Positions 9,306 through 16,571 of a stretch of DNA of 32,385 nucleotides are shown one piece after another. The stretch comes from Clostridiales bacterium. Lineage in GTDB: Bacteria > Bacillota_A > Clostridia > Christensenellales > Aristaeellaceae. The number at the start of each line of letters is the position of its first letter. The stretch's first letter is position 1. Made by a program: the position numbers and the translations under genes. The notes beneath the pieces were generated by a model. The model saw nothing but the letters and a program-made list of their open reading frames with translations, was not told the DNA's origin and made no database searches. The stretch lies in contig JAIKWN010000032.1 in NCBI GenBank assembly GCA_024684665.1, forward strand, positions 1 to 32,385. Reading direction: 5' to 3'.

Positions 9306-9983
9306 GTGAAACTGCTGTTTGCCGAGGACGACCGGGACCTTTCCCGCGCATTGCAGGCGCTGCTTGAACGCGCCGGCTATTCCGTGGACTGCGTATACAC
9401 GGGAGACGACGCGCTCGATTACGTGAAGAGCGACGCTTACGACGGCATGATCCTGGACTGGATGCTCCCAGGGCGGGATGGGCTTGACGTCCTTCGCAGG
9501 TTGCGCGCTGGCGGGCACGATCTCCCCTGTCTCATCCTGACTGCAAGGGACGCCGTGCAGGACCGCGTCGCGGGGCTGGACGCCGGTGCAGATGACTATC
9601 TTGCTAAGCCTTTCGATACGCAGGAGCTCTTGGCACGCGTGCGCGCCATGCTGCGCAGGCGCACGAGCATCCGCCCGGACATCGCCTCCTTCGAGGATCT
9701 GGAACTCGACAAGGCAGCCATGGAACTGCGGTGCGGACAGAAAACCTCGCGGCTGAGTGCGAAAGCCTACCAGCTGATGGAGATGCTGATCGAGCGGCCG
9801 CATACCGTCCTGTCCGTCCAACAGATCATGGATCACGTCTGGGGCTGGGATTCCGAAGCGGAAATCAACGTGGTCTGGGTCAACATCTCCTTCCTCCGCA
9901 AGCGGATCCTGGAGCTTGGCGCCCACGTTGAAATCCGCGCCTCCCGCGGTCTCGGCTACTCCCTGGAGCGTAAAAATGATTGA
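9306..9983 (+). CDS. OmpR-family response regulator (system 1)
   Basis: 225 residues. The receiver domain (1-115) has the acidic pocket E7-D8-D9, phosphorylation site D51 (MILDWMLPG), T79 (LILTA) and K101 (LAKPFD). A C-terminal winged helix of the Trans_reg_C type ends in VNISFLRKRIL and RASRGLGYSL. It should bind DNA as a dimer when phosphorylated by the kinase encoded next. The start is GTG 9306-9308, eight bases after GGAGG; a GTG three codons earlier overlaps the ribosome site and is rejected. Its 3' end overlaps the kinase gene by eight bases. Divergent orientation next to the exporter suggests that it controls that operon. Confidence 0.95.
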   Translation: MKLLFAEDDRDLSRALQALLERAGYSVDCVYTGDDALDYVKSDAYDGMILDWMLPGRDGLDVLRRLRAGGHDLPCLILTARDAVQDRVAGLDAGADDYLAKPFDTQELLARVRAMLRRRTSIRPDIASFEDLELDKAAMELRCGQKTSRLSAKAYQLMEMLIERPHTVLSVQQIMDHVWGWDSEAEINVVWVNISFLRKRILELGAHVEIRASRGLGYSLERKND

Positions 9984-11208
9984 GAAAATCCGCAGGAATT
10001 TCATTCTGTTTTCCATGCTGGCCCTGAGTTCCGCGCTCATCTGCGTGGTCGGCGCCATCAACCTCGCGCTGCGTGCCAATACGTATGCGGAGCTCCGGGA
10101 GACGCTCTCGTTTCTTTCCCGCTTTTCTGGACCGCCGCCGGATGATGCGGTCAGCGAATGGGCCGGTCGATCCCGGCACCGCTGGAACGTCTTATCGGAA
10201 GCGCGGTACTTCGTTGTCATCTACCGGGAGGGCAGGGATGCCCTGGTCCGCAGCGAACTCCAGGTCGACTCCCTCACGGAAGAGGATCTGCTCGCCCTGG
10301 CTTCCCGTGCGGACGCGGTAGATGAAAGCGCACATTGGCTGGACGGGTATTTATACCAGGCCATTCTCCGCAACGGAGAGCTGCGGGCAATCGTCTTCCT
10401 GAACTGCGAGACAAAACTGCAGAGTATGCGGACGCTTCTGCGTTTCTCCGTTCTCGCCTGCCTGCTCGCAATCGCGTTCGCTTTCATCGTCCTTATGACC
10501 GTCAGCCAGCATATCGTCCTTCCTTTGACGGAAAACGTTGCGCGCATGCAGCGCTTCATCACGGACGCCAGCCACGAACTGAAGACGCCCCTCACGGTCA
10601 TATCAGCCAATACCGACGTACTCGCGCTCGATCAGCCGGACAATCCCTGGATCCGCAGTACGCGCAAACAAATCGGCATTCTGCGCAGTATGGTGGATGA
10701 AATGCTGTACCTGACGCGCGTCGAGGAAAAGGACGCTCCGCTGTCGATGCGCCGCTTGAACCTCTCCCCGCTCTTCAGGGACTGCGCGGACCCCTATATC
10801 GCCATGGCCGAATTCGCGGGCCAGCACCTCCTGCTGGACGTAGAAACAGACGTTTATGTTCAAGGGGATGAAGCAGCACTCGGGCGGCTCATGTCCGTCC
10901 TGCTGGACAACGCGCTCAAGTTCGCCGAAAAGGAAACGGACATACGGGCGCGCTGCCTCGTCCGCGGGCGGCATGCCTGCATTGAGACGGAGAACGCACT
11001 TGAAACGCCGCTCACCCCGGAGCAGCTCCGCCGGCTTTTCGACCGGTTCTACCGGGCAGACGAATCGCGGGAAAAGAGCGGGCACGGCGGCTATGGAATC
11101 GGCCTCGCCATCGCTTCCGCCGTCGCGGAAAAGCACGGCGGCCGGATGGAAGCAAAGATGCAGGAAGGCCGCCTTTTGATCCGATGCCTGCTTCCCGCTG
11201 CCGGATGA
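9976..11208 (+). CDS. Sensor histidine kinase (system 1)
   Basis: 410 residues. Two membrane helices (about 10-31 and 158-176) flank an extracytoplasmic sensor of about 125 residues. There is almost no room for a HAMP domain before the HisKA helix, whose phosphorylated residue is H200 (FITDASHELKTPL). The HATPase_c part has an N-box (LMSVLLDNALKFAE), an F-box (LFDRFYRADES) and a G2 box (HGGYGIGLAIA). The G1 box (normally DxGxG) is replaced by TENALETPL. The ATG at 9976 overlaps the regulator stop, giving a coupled pair. The ligand is unknown. Confidence 0.94.
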   Translation: MIEKIRRNFILFSMLALSSALICVVGAINLALRANTYAELRETLSFLSRFSGPPPDDAVSEWAGRSRHRWNVLSEARYFVVIYREGRDALVRSELQVDSLTEEDLLALASRADAVDESAHWLDGYLYQAILRNGELRAIVFLNCETKLQSMRTLLRFSVLACLLAIAFAFIVLMTVSQHIVLPLTENVARMQRFITDASHELKTPLTVISANTDVLALDQPDNPWIRSTRKQIGILRSMVDEMLYLTRVEEKDAPLSMRRLNLSPLFRDCADPYIAMAEFAGQHLLLDVETDVYVQGDEAALGRLMSVLLDNALKFAEKETDIRARCLVRGRHACIETENALETPLTPEQLRRLFDRFYRADESREKSGHGGYGIGLAIASAVAEKHGGRMEAKMQEGRLLIRCLLPAAG

Positions 11209-11312
11209 ACCGGGACATAAAGCTTCTGTTCAACCGGCGGGCATTGTGATCCCTTATGACCAGATCGTGGTACACACCGCAGCGGATCCATGACCCCAGT
11301 CAAGTGTTTCCT

Positions 11313-12746
11313 TCACTTCTGCTTCGCCGCCAGCGTCAGCGTAAAGACAGTCTCCCCGCCGCCGCTTTCACACGCGATCTCCCCGCCCATGGCCCGGGCC
11401 AGCTCCTGCGCGATCGCAAGACCGAGTCCGCTTCCATCCTTCCCGCGACTGTGCGCCGCATCGGCGCGGTAAAAACGGTCGAAAAGATGCTGAATCGCTT
11501 CCGGCGGGATATCTTCTCCCGCATTCCTGACCGCCAGTACGGCGGCTTTTCTTCGTTTCTGTACGGAAACCCGGATGGGAGCCCGGGGCTCGCCGTATTT
11601 GACTGCGTTGTCCAGAAGGATCATCAGCAGGCGGCGTGTCATCGTTTCGTCTCCCAGCGCCACCACGCCTCCCTCCGCTTCCGTTTCGATCATGAATCCC
11701 GCCTCAAACGCCGCGCTTTCAAAAGAGAGCGCCGCCTCGAGTGCGGTGTGTCCGAGATCAAAAGGAAGCCGTTTGACCGCCTCCGGTTCCCGGTCCAGCT
11801 TCGAAAGGGTCAGCAGCTGCGAAACCAGGCTGCTCGTCCTCTGCACCTCGGAGAGAATCGCAGTGAGCGACTCGCTTTCTCCGTATTCCCCTTCCAGAAC
11901 CTGCGCATGGGAGGATATGATGGCGAGCGGCGTTTTCATCTCGTGGCCCGCATCCTGCACGAATCTCTGCTGCCGGAGAAAAGCTTCTTCTACAGGGCGC
12001 GTCATTCGGCGCACAAGAAGCCACGCGCCGAGTCCGAGGATGATGCAGGATATGGCGCCCACCCCCGCTGTAATGAGCGCAACGCGGCGCGCGCTTTCCA
12101 GTTCCAGCCGGGCATCCAGCACCACCAGGATGGGCTGCGAGCCACGCGTTCCTTTCAGGTAATACCGGGAACCGACGCGTCCGCTGATAGCCCCGGCTGA
12201 AGCCGCTTCCAGGCAGAGCGCACGTACTTCTTCCTCTCCCCAAAGGTCGCTTCGGGCGCTTTCCCAGGAAGACAGACTTCCGTCCTCATTCAGGATGGCC
12301 GTGAACGTGTTTGAAAGGCTTGCGGTTTCTTCGGCAGACATACGGTTCAGGATGCCGCGCATGCGGCGGCCGTTGTCCTGGGGGCGGGTCCCTCGCGGCT
12401 GCATCCGCCAGTCCCTGGGTCCTCGTCCATCGCCCTGACGGGGTTCGCGCCCGTTTTCCCCGTCTCCCTCCGGGGGTACGGGTGGCTGATCTTCATCGTT
12501 AAGATCTTCCGCCTGTTCTGCTTCCCCATCCGGTTTTTCCGGCGGTTCGTCCTCTCCCTGCGCAGCGCTTTCCGGCAGGGCAAACCGCCGCCCGCCGTTT
12601 TCCGCCAGCGCTGCAAGCGTCTGCCCGGCCTGCCGGTCGATTTCGCTGTAGTTGACAAAGCTGATGGCCGCAACGATGCCCGCTGTCACGAGGAGGACGG
12701 CAAGGAGCACAAGCAGCGTCATCCGCCTACGAAGCCGCCGGATCAT
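11313..12746 (-). CDS. Sensor histidine kinase with acidic low-complexity sensor domain (system 2)
   Basis: 477 residues. Membrane helices lie at about 10-30 and 222-245. The extracytoplasmic part contains a Glu/Asp/Pro/Gly/Arg-rich stretch (about 60-130) followed by a folded region ending QPILVVLDARLELESA. The HisKA helix carries H268 (FVQDAGHEMKTPL), and the HATPase_c domain has the N-box (LLMILLDNAVKYGE), a G1-like NAGEDIPP, the F-box (LFDRFYRADAA) and G2 (GKDGSGLGLAIA). There is no clear HAMP domain. The ATG at 12744-12746 overlaps the regulator stop as ATGA; the longer frame upstream lies inside the regulator gene. Convergent with the first kinase. Confidence 0.94.
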   Translation of the reverse strand: MIRRLRRRMTLLVLLAVLLVTAGIVAAISFVNYSEIDRQAGQTLAALAENGGRRFALPESAAQGEDEPPEKPDGEAEQAEDLNDEDQPPVPPEGDGENGREPRQGDGRGPRDWRMQPRGTRPQDNGRRMRGILNRMSAEETASLSNTFTAILNEDGSLSSWESARSDLWGEEEVRALCLEAASAGAISGRVGSRYYLKGTRGSQPILVVLDARLELESARRVALITAGVGAISCIILGLGAWLLVRRMTRPVEEAFLRQQRFVQDAGHEMKTPLAIISSHAQVLEGEYGESESLTAILSEVQRTSSLVSQLLTLSKLDREPEAVKRLPFDLGHTALEAALSFESAAFEAGFMIETEAEGGVVALGDETMTRRLLMILLDNAVKYGEPRAPIRVSVQKRRKAAVLAVRNAGEDIPPEAIQHLFDRFYRADAAHSRGKDGSGLGLAIAQELARAMGGEIACESGGGETVFTLTLAAKQK

Positions 12747-13423
12747 GCTTCCTCCTCCAGAGAATATCCGACGCCCCGGGTGGCTTTGATCCGTGCGCCG
12801 GAGCCGATAAAGGCTAGTTTTTTGCGCAGGAAGGATACGTACACCTCTAGCGCGTTGTATTCCGCCTCGCTGTCCATGCCCCACACCCGGTCCAGCATCA
12901 GCTCTTTGGGCAGAATTTGGGAAGGATTGCGCAGCAGCAGTTCCATCAGCTGGTACTCTTTTGCACCCAGTTTTACGGATTGCCCGGTTGAAGTACAGAG
13001 CAGATGTCCGTCTGCTTCCCGCAGGGTGAGATCCCCGAAAGAAAGCGACGTCCGGAGCACTTCCCCGCCCCTGCGCGTAATCGCCCGCAGGCAGGCGTAA
13101 AGTTCCTCCCTGTCGAAGGGTTTCGGCAGGTAATAATCTGCGCCCAGGGTCAGCCCCTGCACGCGGTCCTCCACCTCGCCCCGCGCCGTCAGCATCAGAA
13201 TCGGCGTCATGATCTTTTCCTTCCGCAAGGTTTCCAGTACTGTAAACCCGTCCATTCCCGGCAGCATCACGTCCAGGATGATAGCGTCGTATCCCCCTGC
13301 CCTGGCGTAATCCAGCCCATCCGTCCCCGTATACACCGGCTCCGCCTCAAAATGCTGCGCTTTCAGCATCTTCACAATGGCCGAGGATAGCGCCCGCTCA
13401 TCCTCCACCAACAGCACCCGCAT
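12743..13423 (-). CDS. OmpR-family response regulator (system 2)
   Basis: 226 residues. The receiver domain has E7-D8-E9, phosphorylation site D51 (IILDVMLPGMDGF), the T of LMLTARGEVEDRV and the K of YLPKPFDREEL. The C-terminal winged-helix domain ends VYVSFLRKKLAF and KATRGVGYSLEEE. The ATG at 13421-13423 follows GGAGG by seven bases; the frame is open 41 codons further upstream, but that part reads through the promoter and hairpin region. Translationally coupled to its kinase. The secreted repeat-protein gene lies just upstream in the same direction and may be a target or an operon partner. Confidence 0.95.
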   Translation of the reverse strand: MRVLLVEDERALSSAIVKMLKAQHFEAEPVYTGTDGLDYARAGGYDAIILDVMLPGMDGFTVLETLRKEKIMTPILMLTARGEVEDRVQGLTLGADYYLPKPFDREELYACLRAITRRGGEVLRTSLSFGDLTLREADGHLLCTSTGQSVKLGAKEYQLMELLLRNPSQILPKELMLDRVWGMDSEAEYNALEVYVSFLRKKLAFIGSGARIKATRGVGYSLEEEA

Positions 13424-13516
13424 ACTTCTTCCTCCCGCTTTCGTATTCCGCAGCGTATCCCGCCGACCTTCTCCGGAAGCACCCCGGACAACGGCAGAGC
13501 CATCGTTCGCGGTCCC

Positions 13517-13546
13517 ATCATAGCATACCTGCCGCCCAGTGCGCAA
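13517..13546 (-). promoter_or_regulatory. Promoter of the second two-component system
   Basis: Minus strand TTGCGC (13541-13546), 18-base spacer, TATGAT (13517-13522) with an extended -10 TG one base before it. The leader is about 85 bases. Confidence 0.6.
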
Positions 13547-13549
13547 TGT

Positions 13550-13578
13550 AGAAAGCGGAGCGCCCTGCCGGCGCTCCG
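13550..13578 (-). terminator. Terminator-like hairpin after the secreted repeat-protein gene
   Basis: CGGAGCGCC (13556-13564) / GGCGCTCCG (13570-13578), 9 bp with a 5-base loop, ten bases beyond the stop codon. On the minus strand it is followed by only CTTTCTAC, so termination may be partial and allow read-through into the regulator gene. Confidence 0.55.
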
Positions 13579-13588
13579 TCCGTTCTGT

Positions 13589-14347
13589 TCAGATTTCTGT
13601 TTCCGCTTCAGGATCAGTCTGCGCTGCGCGCGCCGCTTCAATGGCGTCCGCTTGCTCCTGCGTGATCACACCCTGTTCCACGAGCGCTGCAAGCGCAGGA
13701 TCGCCGCCTTCCGACTTCTCCGCGGGAACCTCGCCCTCCGCAGGAGCCTCGGGCGCATCTTCCGGTTTCTCATCCCCCGCAGGCGCTTCCGGCATCCTGC
13801 TCTTCAGCCAGGTCTCGATCTTATCCGCTGTCTCCTGATCGATCACACCGTCTTCCACCAGCTTGTCGATCTGCCCTTCTCTCTTCTGCTGTTTGAAGTA
13901 AGCGTCGATCTTCTCAGCGGTTTCCTGATCGATCACACCCTGCTGCACGAGGTCCTGCGTCCCGAGGCCGTGCCGGCCGCCGCGATGTCCGCCGCGCCTT
14001 CCGAAGAACTGATTTCCAGCCGTGCTGCCAGTCCCATCCTCATTGATCCCGTTATCCGGGGTCTGCGCGTCAGGTATCTGGCCGTTTCTCCAGGGATTCA
14101 TGCGGTTATCGTTCGTTCCCTGGCCGCCGCGGAAGGGATTGCCGTTGTTTCCGTTCTGCTGCCCCTTCTGGTTCTGTCTGCCCGGCTGTCCTCCGCGCTG
14201 CATGCCGACCCTGCCTCCGCGGGCCTGCTGCTGCATGCCCTGCGCAGGAGCGCTTGCCGTCATATTCTCCGCCAGAGCGGGAAGGGTCGCCGCCGCCAGC
14301 ATGGCTGCCGTCATTCCGGCAAATAGAGCTTTCTTCATATTCTTCAT
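13589..14347 (-). CDS. Secreted low-complexity protein with three helical repeats
   Basis: 252 residues; no family recognised with confidence. A signal peptide (1-26, ending PALA) is followed by about 100 residues rich in Gly, Gln, Asn and Arg (for example RGGRVGMQRGGQPGRQNQKG). Three copies of a helical motif then follow at 132-154, 162-184 and 221-243 with the pattern LV(E/Q)(Q/D)GVI(D/T)QE(T/Q)A(E/D)xI. An acidic Pro/Ala/Glu linker separates copies two and three, and the end is acidic. The motif resembles short repeats seen in secreted Firmicute proteins of unknown function. It has GGAGG before its ATG, and it lies upstream of the second two-component system. Confidence 0.82.
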   Translation of the reverse strand: MKNMKKALFAGMTAAMLAAATLPALAENMTASAPAQGMQQQARGGRVGMQRGGQPGRQNQKGQQNGNNGNPFRGGQGTNDNRMNPWRNGQIPDAQTPDNGINEDGTGSTAGNQFFGRRGGHRGGRHGLGTQDLVQQGVIDQETAEKIDAYFKQQKREGQIDKLVEDGVIDQETADKIETWLKSRMPEAPAGDEKPEDAPEAPAEGEVPAEKSEGGDPALAALVEQGVITQEQADAIEAARAAQTDPEAETEI

Positions 14348-14385
14348 GGTAGTATCCTCCGTTCTTGGTCGCTATGGTTTTCTGT

Positions 14386-14415
14386 CTGTCATCGGCGCCT
14401 TTTGTTTGATGACAG
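14386..14415. repeat. Inverted repeat in the leader of the secreted repeat-protein gene
   Basis: CTGTCATC (14386-14393) / GATGACAG (14408-14415), perfect 8 bp around a 14-base centre, about 40 bases before the start codon. It could be a leader hairpin or an operator. Confidence 0.5.
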
Positions 14416-14436
14416 CCGGAGGATACCGCCCGTTCC

Positions 14437-14452
14437 TTGAACGAAGATTGAA
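14437..14452 (-). promoter_or_regulatory. Candidate response-regulator box before the secreted repeat-protein gene
   Basis: TTGAA occurs at 14437-14441 and 14448-14452, 11 bases apart (minus strand TTCAATCTTCGTTCAAGG). Minus-strand TATCCT lies 16 bases beyond the start of the second copy and could be a -10 box without a -35 partner. This resembles the arrangement before the exporter operon. Confidence 0.3.
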
Positions 14453-14468
14453 GAATGCTTTTCCCCCG

Positions 14469-14498
14469 AAAAAAAAAGAGGAGCTTTCACTCCTCCTT
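14469..14498 (-). terminator. Intrinsic terminator of the CNNM/CBS gene, overlapping its stop codon
   Basis: Minus strand GAGGAG / CTCCTC around a 6-base loop, extendable to 9 bp through flanking A-T and G-T pairs, followed by nine T. The stop codon TGA (14487-14489) lies in the loop. Confidence 0.88.
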
Positions 14499-15740
14499 CT
14501 TTTCATCTTCCGGGATCTCCAGGCGGATGCGCTGCACACGCCGCTCGTCCATCTCAAGGACTGTGACTGCGAAGCCATCCACCGTCAGCTTTTCCCCGGG
14601 AAGAGGGATATGCCCCGCCGCCTCCAGCACCCAGCCGGAAACGGTCAACGCGTCACTTTCCGTCGTGCTCTCCAGTTCATCCATCAGCTTTTCGAGATTC
14701 GTGCCGCCCATCACGAGGTATTCCCTGTCGGAAACCTTTTCGATCTCGTTCACGATCTCGTCGTGCTCATCCCAGATCTCGCCCACAAGTTCCTCTAGGA
14801 TATCTTCCATGGTGACGATGCCGCGCGTGCCGCCAAACTCGTCCAGCACCACCGCGATCTGCATCTTCTTCTGTTGCATTTCCCTGAGAAGGCTTCCCAG
14901 GTCCCGGTGTTCGGATACGAAGATCACGGGGCGCACGATGGAAGCCACGTCGCTCTCTCCCGGGTAAACCTTGTTGTAGAAATCCTTCTGGTAAAGGATG
15001 CCCACGATATGGTCCAGGTCCCCTTCGTATACGGGCAGGCGGGAATACCCCGTTTCCGCGAACTTCGCGGCGATCTCTTCGCGACTTTCTCCCCGTTCGA
15101 CGCCGGCGATGTCTATCCTAGGCGTCAGGATGTCCTGCGCTTCCTGATCCATGAAGTCGATGGAGTTGCGCAGCAGGGCGCTTTCCTGCTCGTCGATGCC
15201 GCCCTCGTCCTCCGCGACGTCCACCATCGTGAGCAGTTCATCCTCTGTAATGCTGCGGTCCTCCCCGTCCTTCACGAGAAAATGGAGCAGCCGTTTCCAC
15301 AGGCTGAACAGCGCTGTAATGGGCGTCATCACGATCATGAAGAACTGGAGGATCGGCGCGGAAAAGACCGCAAACCGCTCCGGAAAGCGGGCCGCCAGCG
15401 ACTTTGGCGTGATTTCGCCGAAAAAGAGCAGCACCAGCGTCACCACCAGTGTCGCGACGCCGCTCCCCCGATCCTCACCCAAAAGGCGCACAAAAATCAC
15501 GGTGGCCATGGAAGTCGCCGCGATGTTCACGATGTTATTGCCGATGAGGATGGTGGAAAGCATCTTGTCATACTGCTCCAGAAGCCTCAGCACCAGGTCG
15601 GCTTTCCCGTCTCCCTTTTCCTGCCGGCTTTTGAGGCGGATGCGGTTTACGGAGTTCATAGCCGTCTCGGTCGCGGAGAAGTATGCTGAAAAAACGATAC
15701 AAATTGCAATTAATATGTGCGTAAGGTCGCTGCCTTCCAT
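14487..15740 (-). CDS. HlyC/CorC-family membrane protein (CNNM transmembrane, CBS pair, CorC_HlyC domain)
   Basis: 417 residues. An N-terminal CNNM/DUF21 domain of about four helices holds the conserved FSATETAMNSVNR and FGEITPKSLAARFPE. A CBS pair follows (about 205-325; LTPRIDIAGV and VVLDEFGGTRGIVTMEDILEELVGEI), then a C-terminal CorC_HlyC domain (about 340-410) ending in EIPEDEKKEE. Members are linked to magnesium or other divalent-cation efflux; the haemolysin label in databases is historical. The ATG follows AGGA by seven bases. The gene stands alone, with its own promoter and a terminator overlapping the stop codon. Confidence 0.93.
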   Translation of the reverse strand: MEGSDLTHILIAICIVFSAYFSATETAMNSVNRIRLKSRQEKGDGKADLVLRLLEQYDKMLSTILIGNNIVNIAATSMATVIFVRLLGEDRGSGVATLVVTLVLLFFGEITPKSLAARFPERFAVFSAPILQFFMIVMTPITALFSLWKRLLHFLVKDGEDRSITEDELLTMVDVAEDEGGIDEQESALLRNSIDFMDQEAQDILTPRIDIAGVERGESREEIAAKFAETGYSRLPVYEGDLDHIVGILYQKDFYNKVYPGESDVASIVRPVIFVSEHRDLGSLLREMQQKKMQIAVVLDEFGGTRGIVTMEDILEELVGEIWDEHDEIVNEIEKVSDREYLVMGGTNLEKLMDELESTTESDALTVSGWVLEAAGHIPLPGEKLTVDGFAVTVLEMDERRVQRIRLEIPEDEKKEE

Positions 15741-15793
15741 AGAAATTCCTGGAAACCTTCCCTTCTGCCCTCACAGGGCTCTGAATATCCGTT

Positions 15794-15822
15794 ATCTTAA
15801 CAGGCTTTTCCGTACAGGTCAA
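15794..15822 (-). promoter_or_regulatory. Promoter of the CNNM/CBS gene
   Basis: Minus strand TTGACC (15817-15822), 17-base spacer, TAAGAT (15794-15799), about 55 bases before the start codon. Confidence 0.6.
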
Positions 15823-15852
15823 GATGGCGCGCATCTTTCTTTCCTTCTGTCG

Positions 15853-15881
15853 TTGCATTTTTGTATGGGAAAGAGTACACT
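15853..15881 (+). promoter_or_regulatory. Promoter of the HAD hydrolase gene
   Basis: TTGCAT (15853-15858), 17-base spacer, TACACT (15876-15881), 30 bases before the start codon. Confidence 0.6.
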
Positions 15882-15911
15882 GAAGGCATAAACCGACGTT
15901 TGGAGGCGCCT

Positions 15912-16565
15912 ATGCGATACCCTCTCCTGGTACTGGATCACGACGACACGGTGATGGACAGCACGAGAAGCACCCATCATCCCGCCTTTCTGGACGCGCT
16001 CTCCCAGATGAGGCCCGGCGTCACCATTTCACTCGAAGATTATTTCCGCGTCAATTTCGAGCCCGGCTTCCTCGCTTACTGCGAGCAGGAGCTGCACTTT
16101 ACGGAAGCGGAAATGGAGCGCGAATACGAGATCTGGCAAAGCTGGGTCCGCAGGAGGATTCCACATGTCTTCCCCGGGGTCGCGCAAATCATTCACAGGC
16201 AGATTGAATCCGGCGGCCGGGTCGCTGTCGTCTCCCACTCGGTCGCCGCGAACATCCGCCGAGACTGGGCAGAGAACGGGCTTCCGCAGCCCATGCTCGT
16301 CTTCGGCTGGGAACAGCCGAGAGAACGGCGAAAGCCCCATCCCTGGCCGCTGCAGGAGATCCTTCGGAAAACCGGCCTCTCTCCGTCTGACCTCCTCATG
16401 GTCGACGACCTCAAGCCCGGTTTCGACATGGCAAACGCCGCCGGCGTCGATTTTGCAGCGGCACTCTGGGCGCATGATATTCCGGAAATCCGCACCCATA
16501 TGCACCATTGCTGCCCCGTGGCCTTTGAAGACCCCACGGATCTTGAGTCCTGGCTGTTTGACTGA
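15912..16565 (+). CDS. HAD-superfamily hydrolase (phosphatase-like)
   Basis: 217 residues with all four HAD motifs: motif I LDHDDTVMDS (nucleophile Asp and acid/base Asp in DHDDT), motif II VVSHS, motif III Lys in RRKPHPWPL, and motif IV MVDDLKPGFDMANAAG. The helical cap between motifs I and II has the size of subfamily I (phosphoglycolate-phosphatase-like) enzymes. The start is ATG 15912-15914 behind TGGAGG; an in-frame ATG 17 codons earlier falls in the promoter. The gene converges on polC, with six bases between the stop codons. The substrate cannot be predicted. Confidence 0.9.
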   Translation: MRYPLLVLDHDDTVMDSTRSTHHPAFLDALSQMRPGVTISLEDYFRVNFEPGFLAYCEQELHFTEAEMEREYEIWQSWVRRRIPHVFPGVAQIIHRQIESGGRVAVVSHSVAANIRRDWAENGLPQPMLVFGWEQPRERRKPHPWPLQEILRKTGLSPSDLLMVDDLKPGFDMANAAGVDFAAALWAHDIPEIRTHMHHCCPVAFEDPTDLESWLFD

Positions 16566-16571
16566 CCTTTT

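Noticed and set aside
11209..11312. Terminator between the convergent kinase genes
   Set aside because: Only a weak 5-bp AAGTG/CACTT pairing without a T-run was found; no support for a terminator call.
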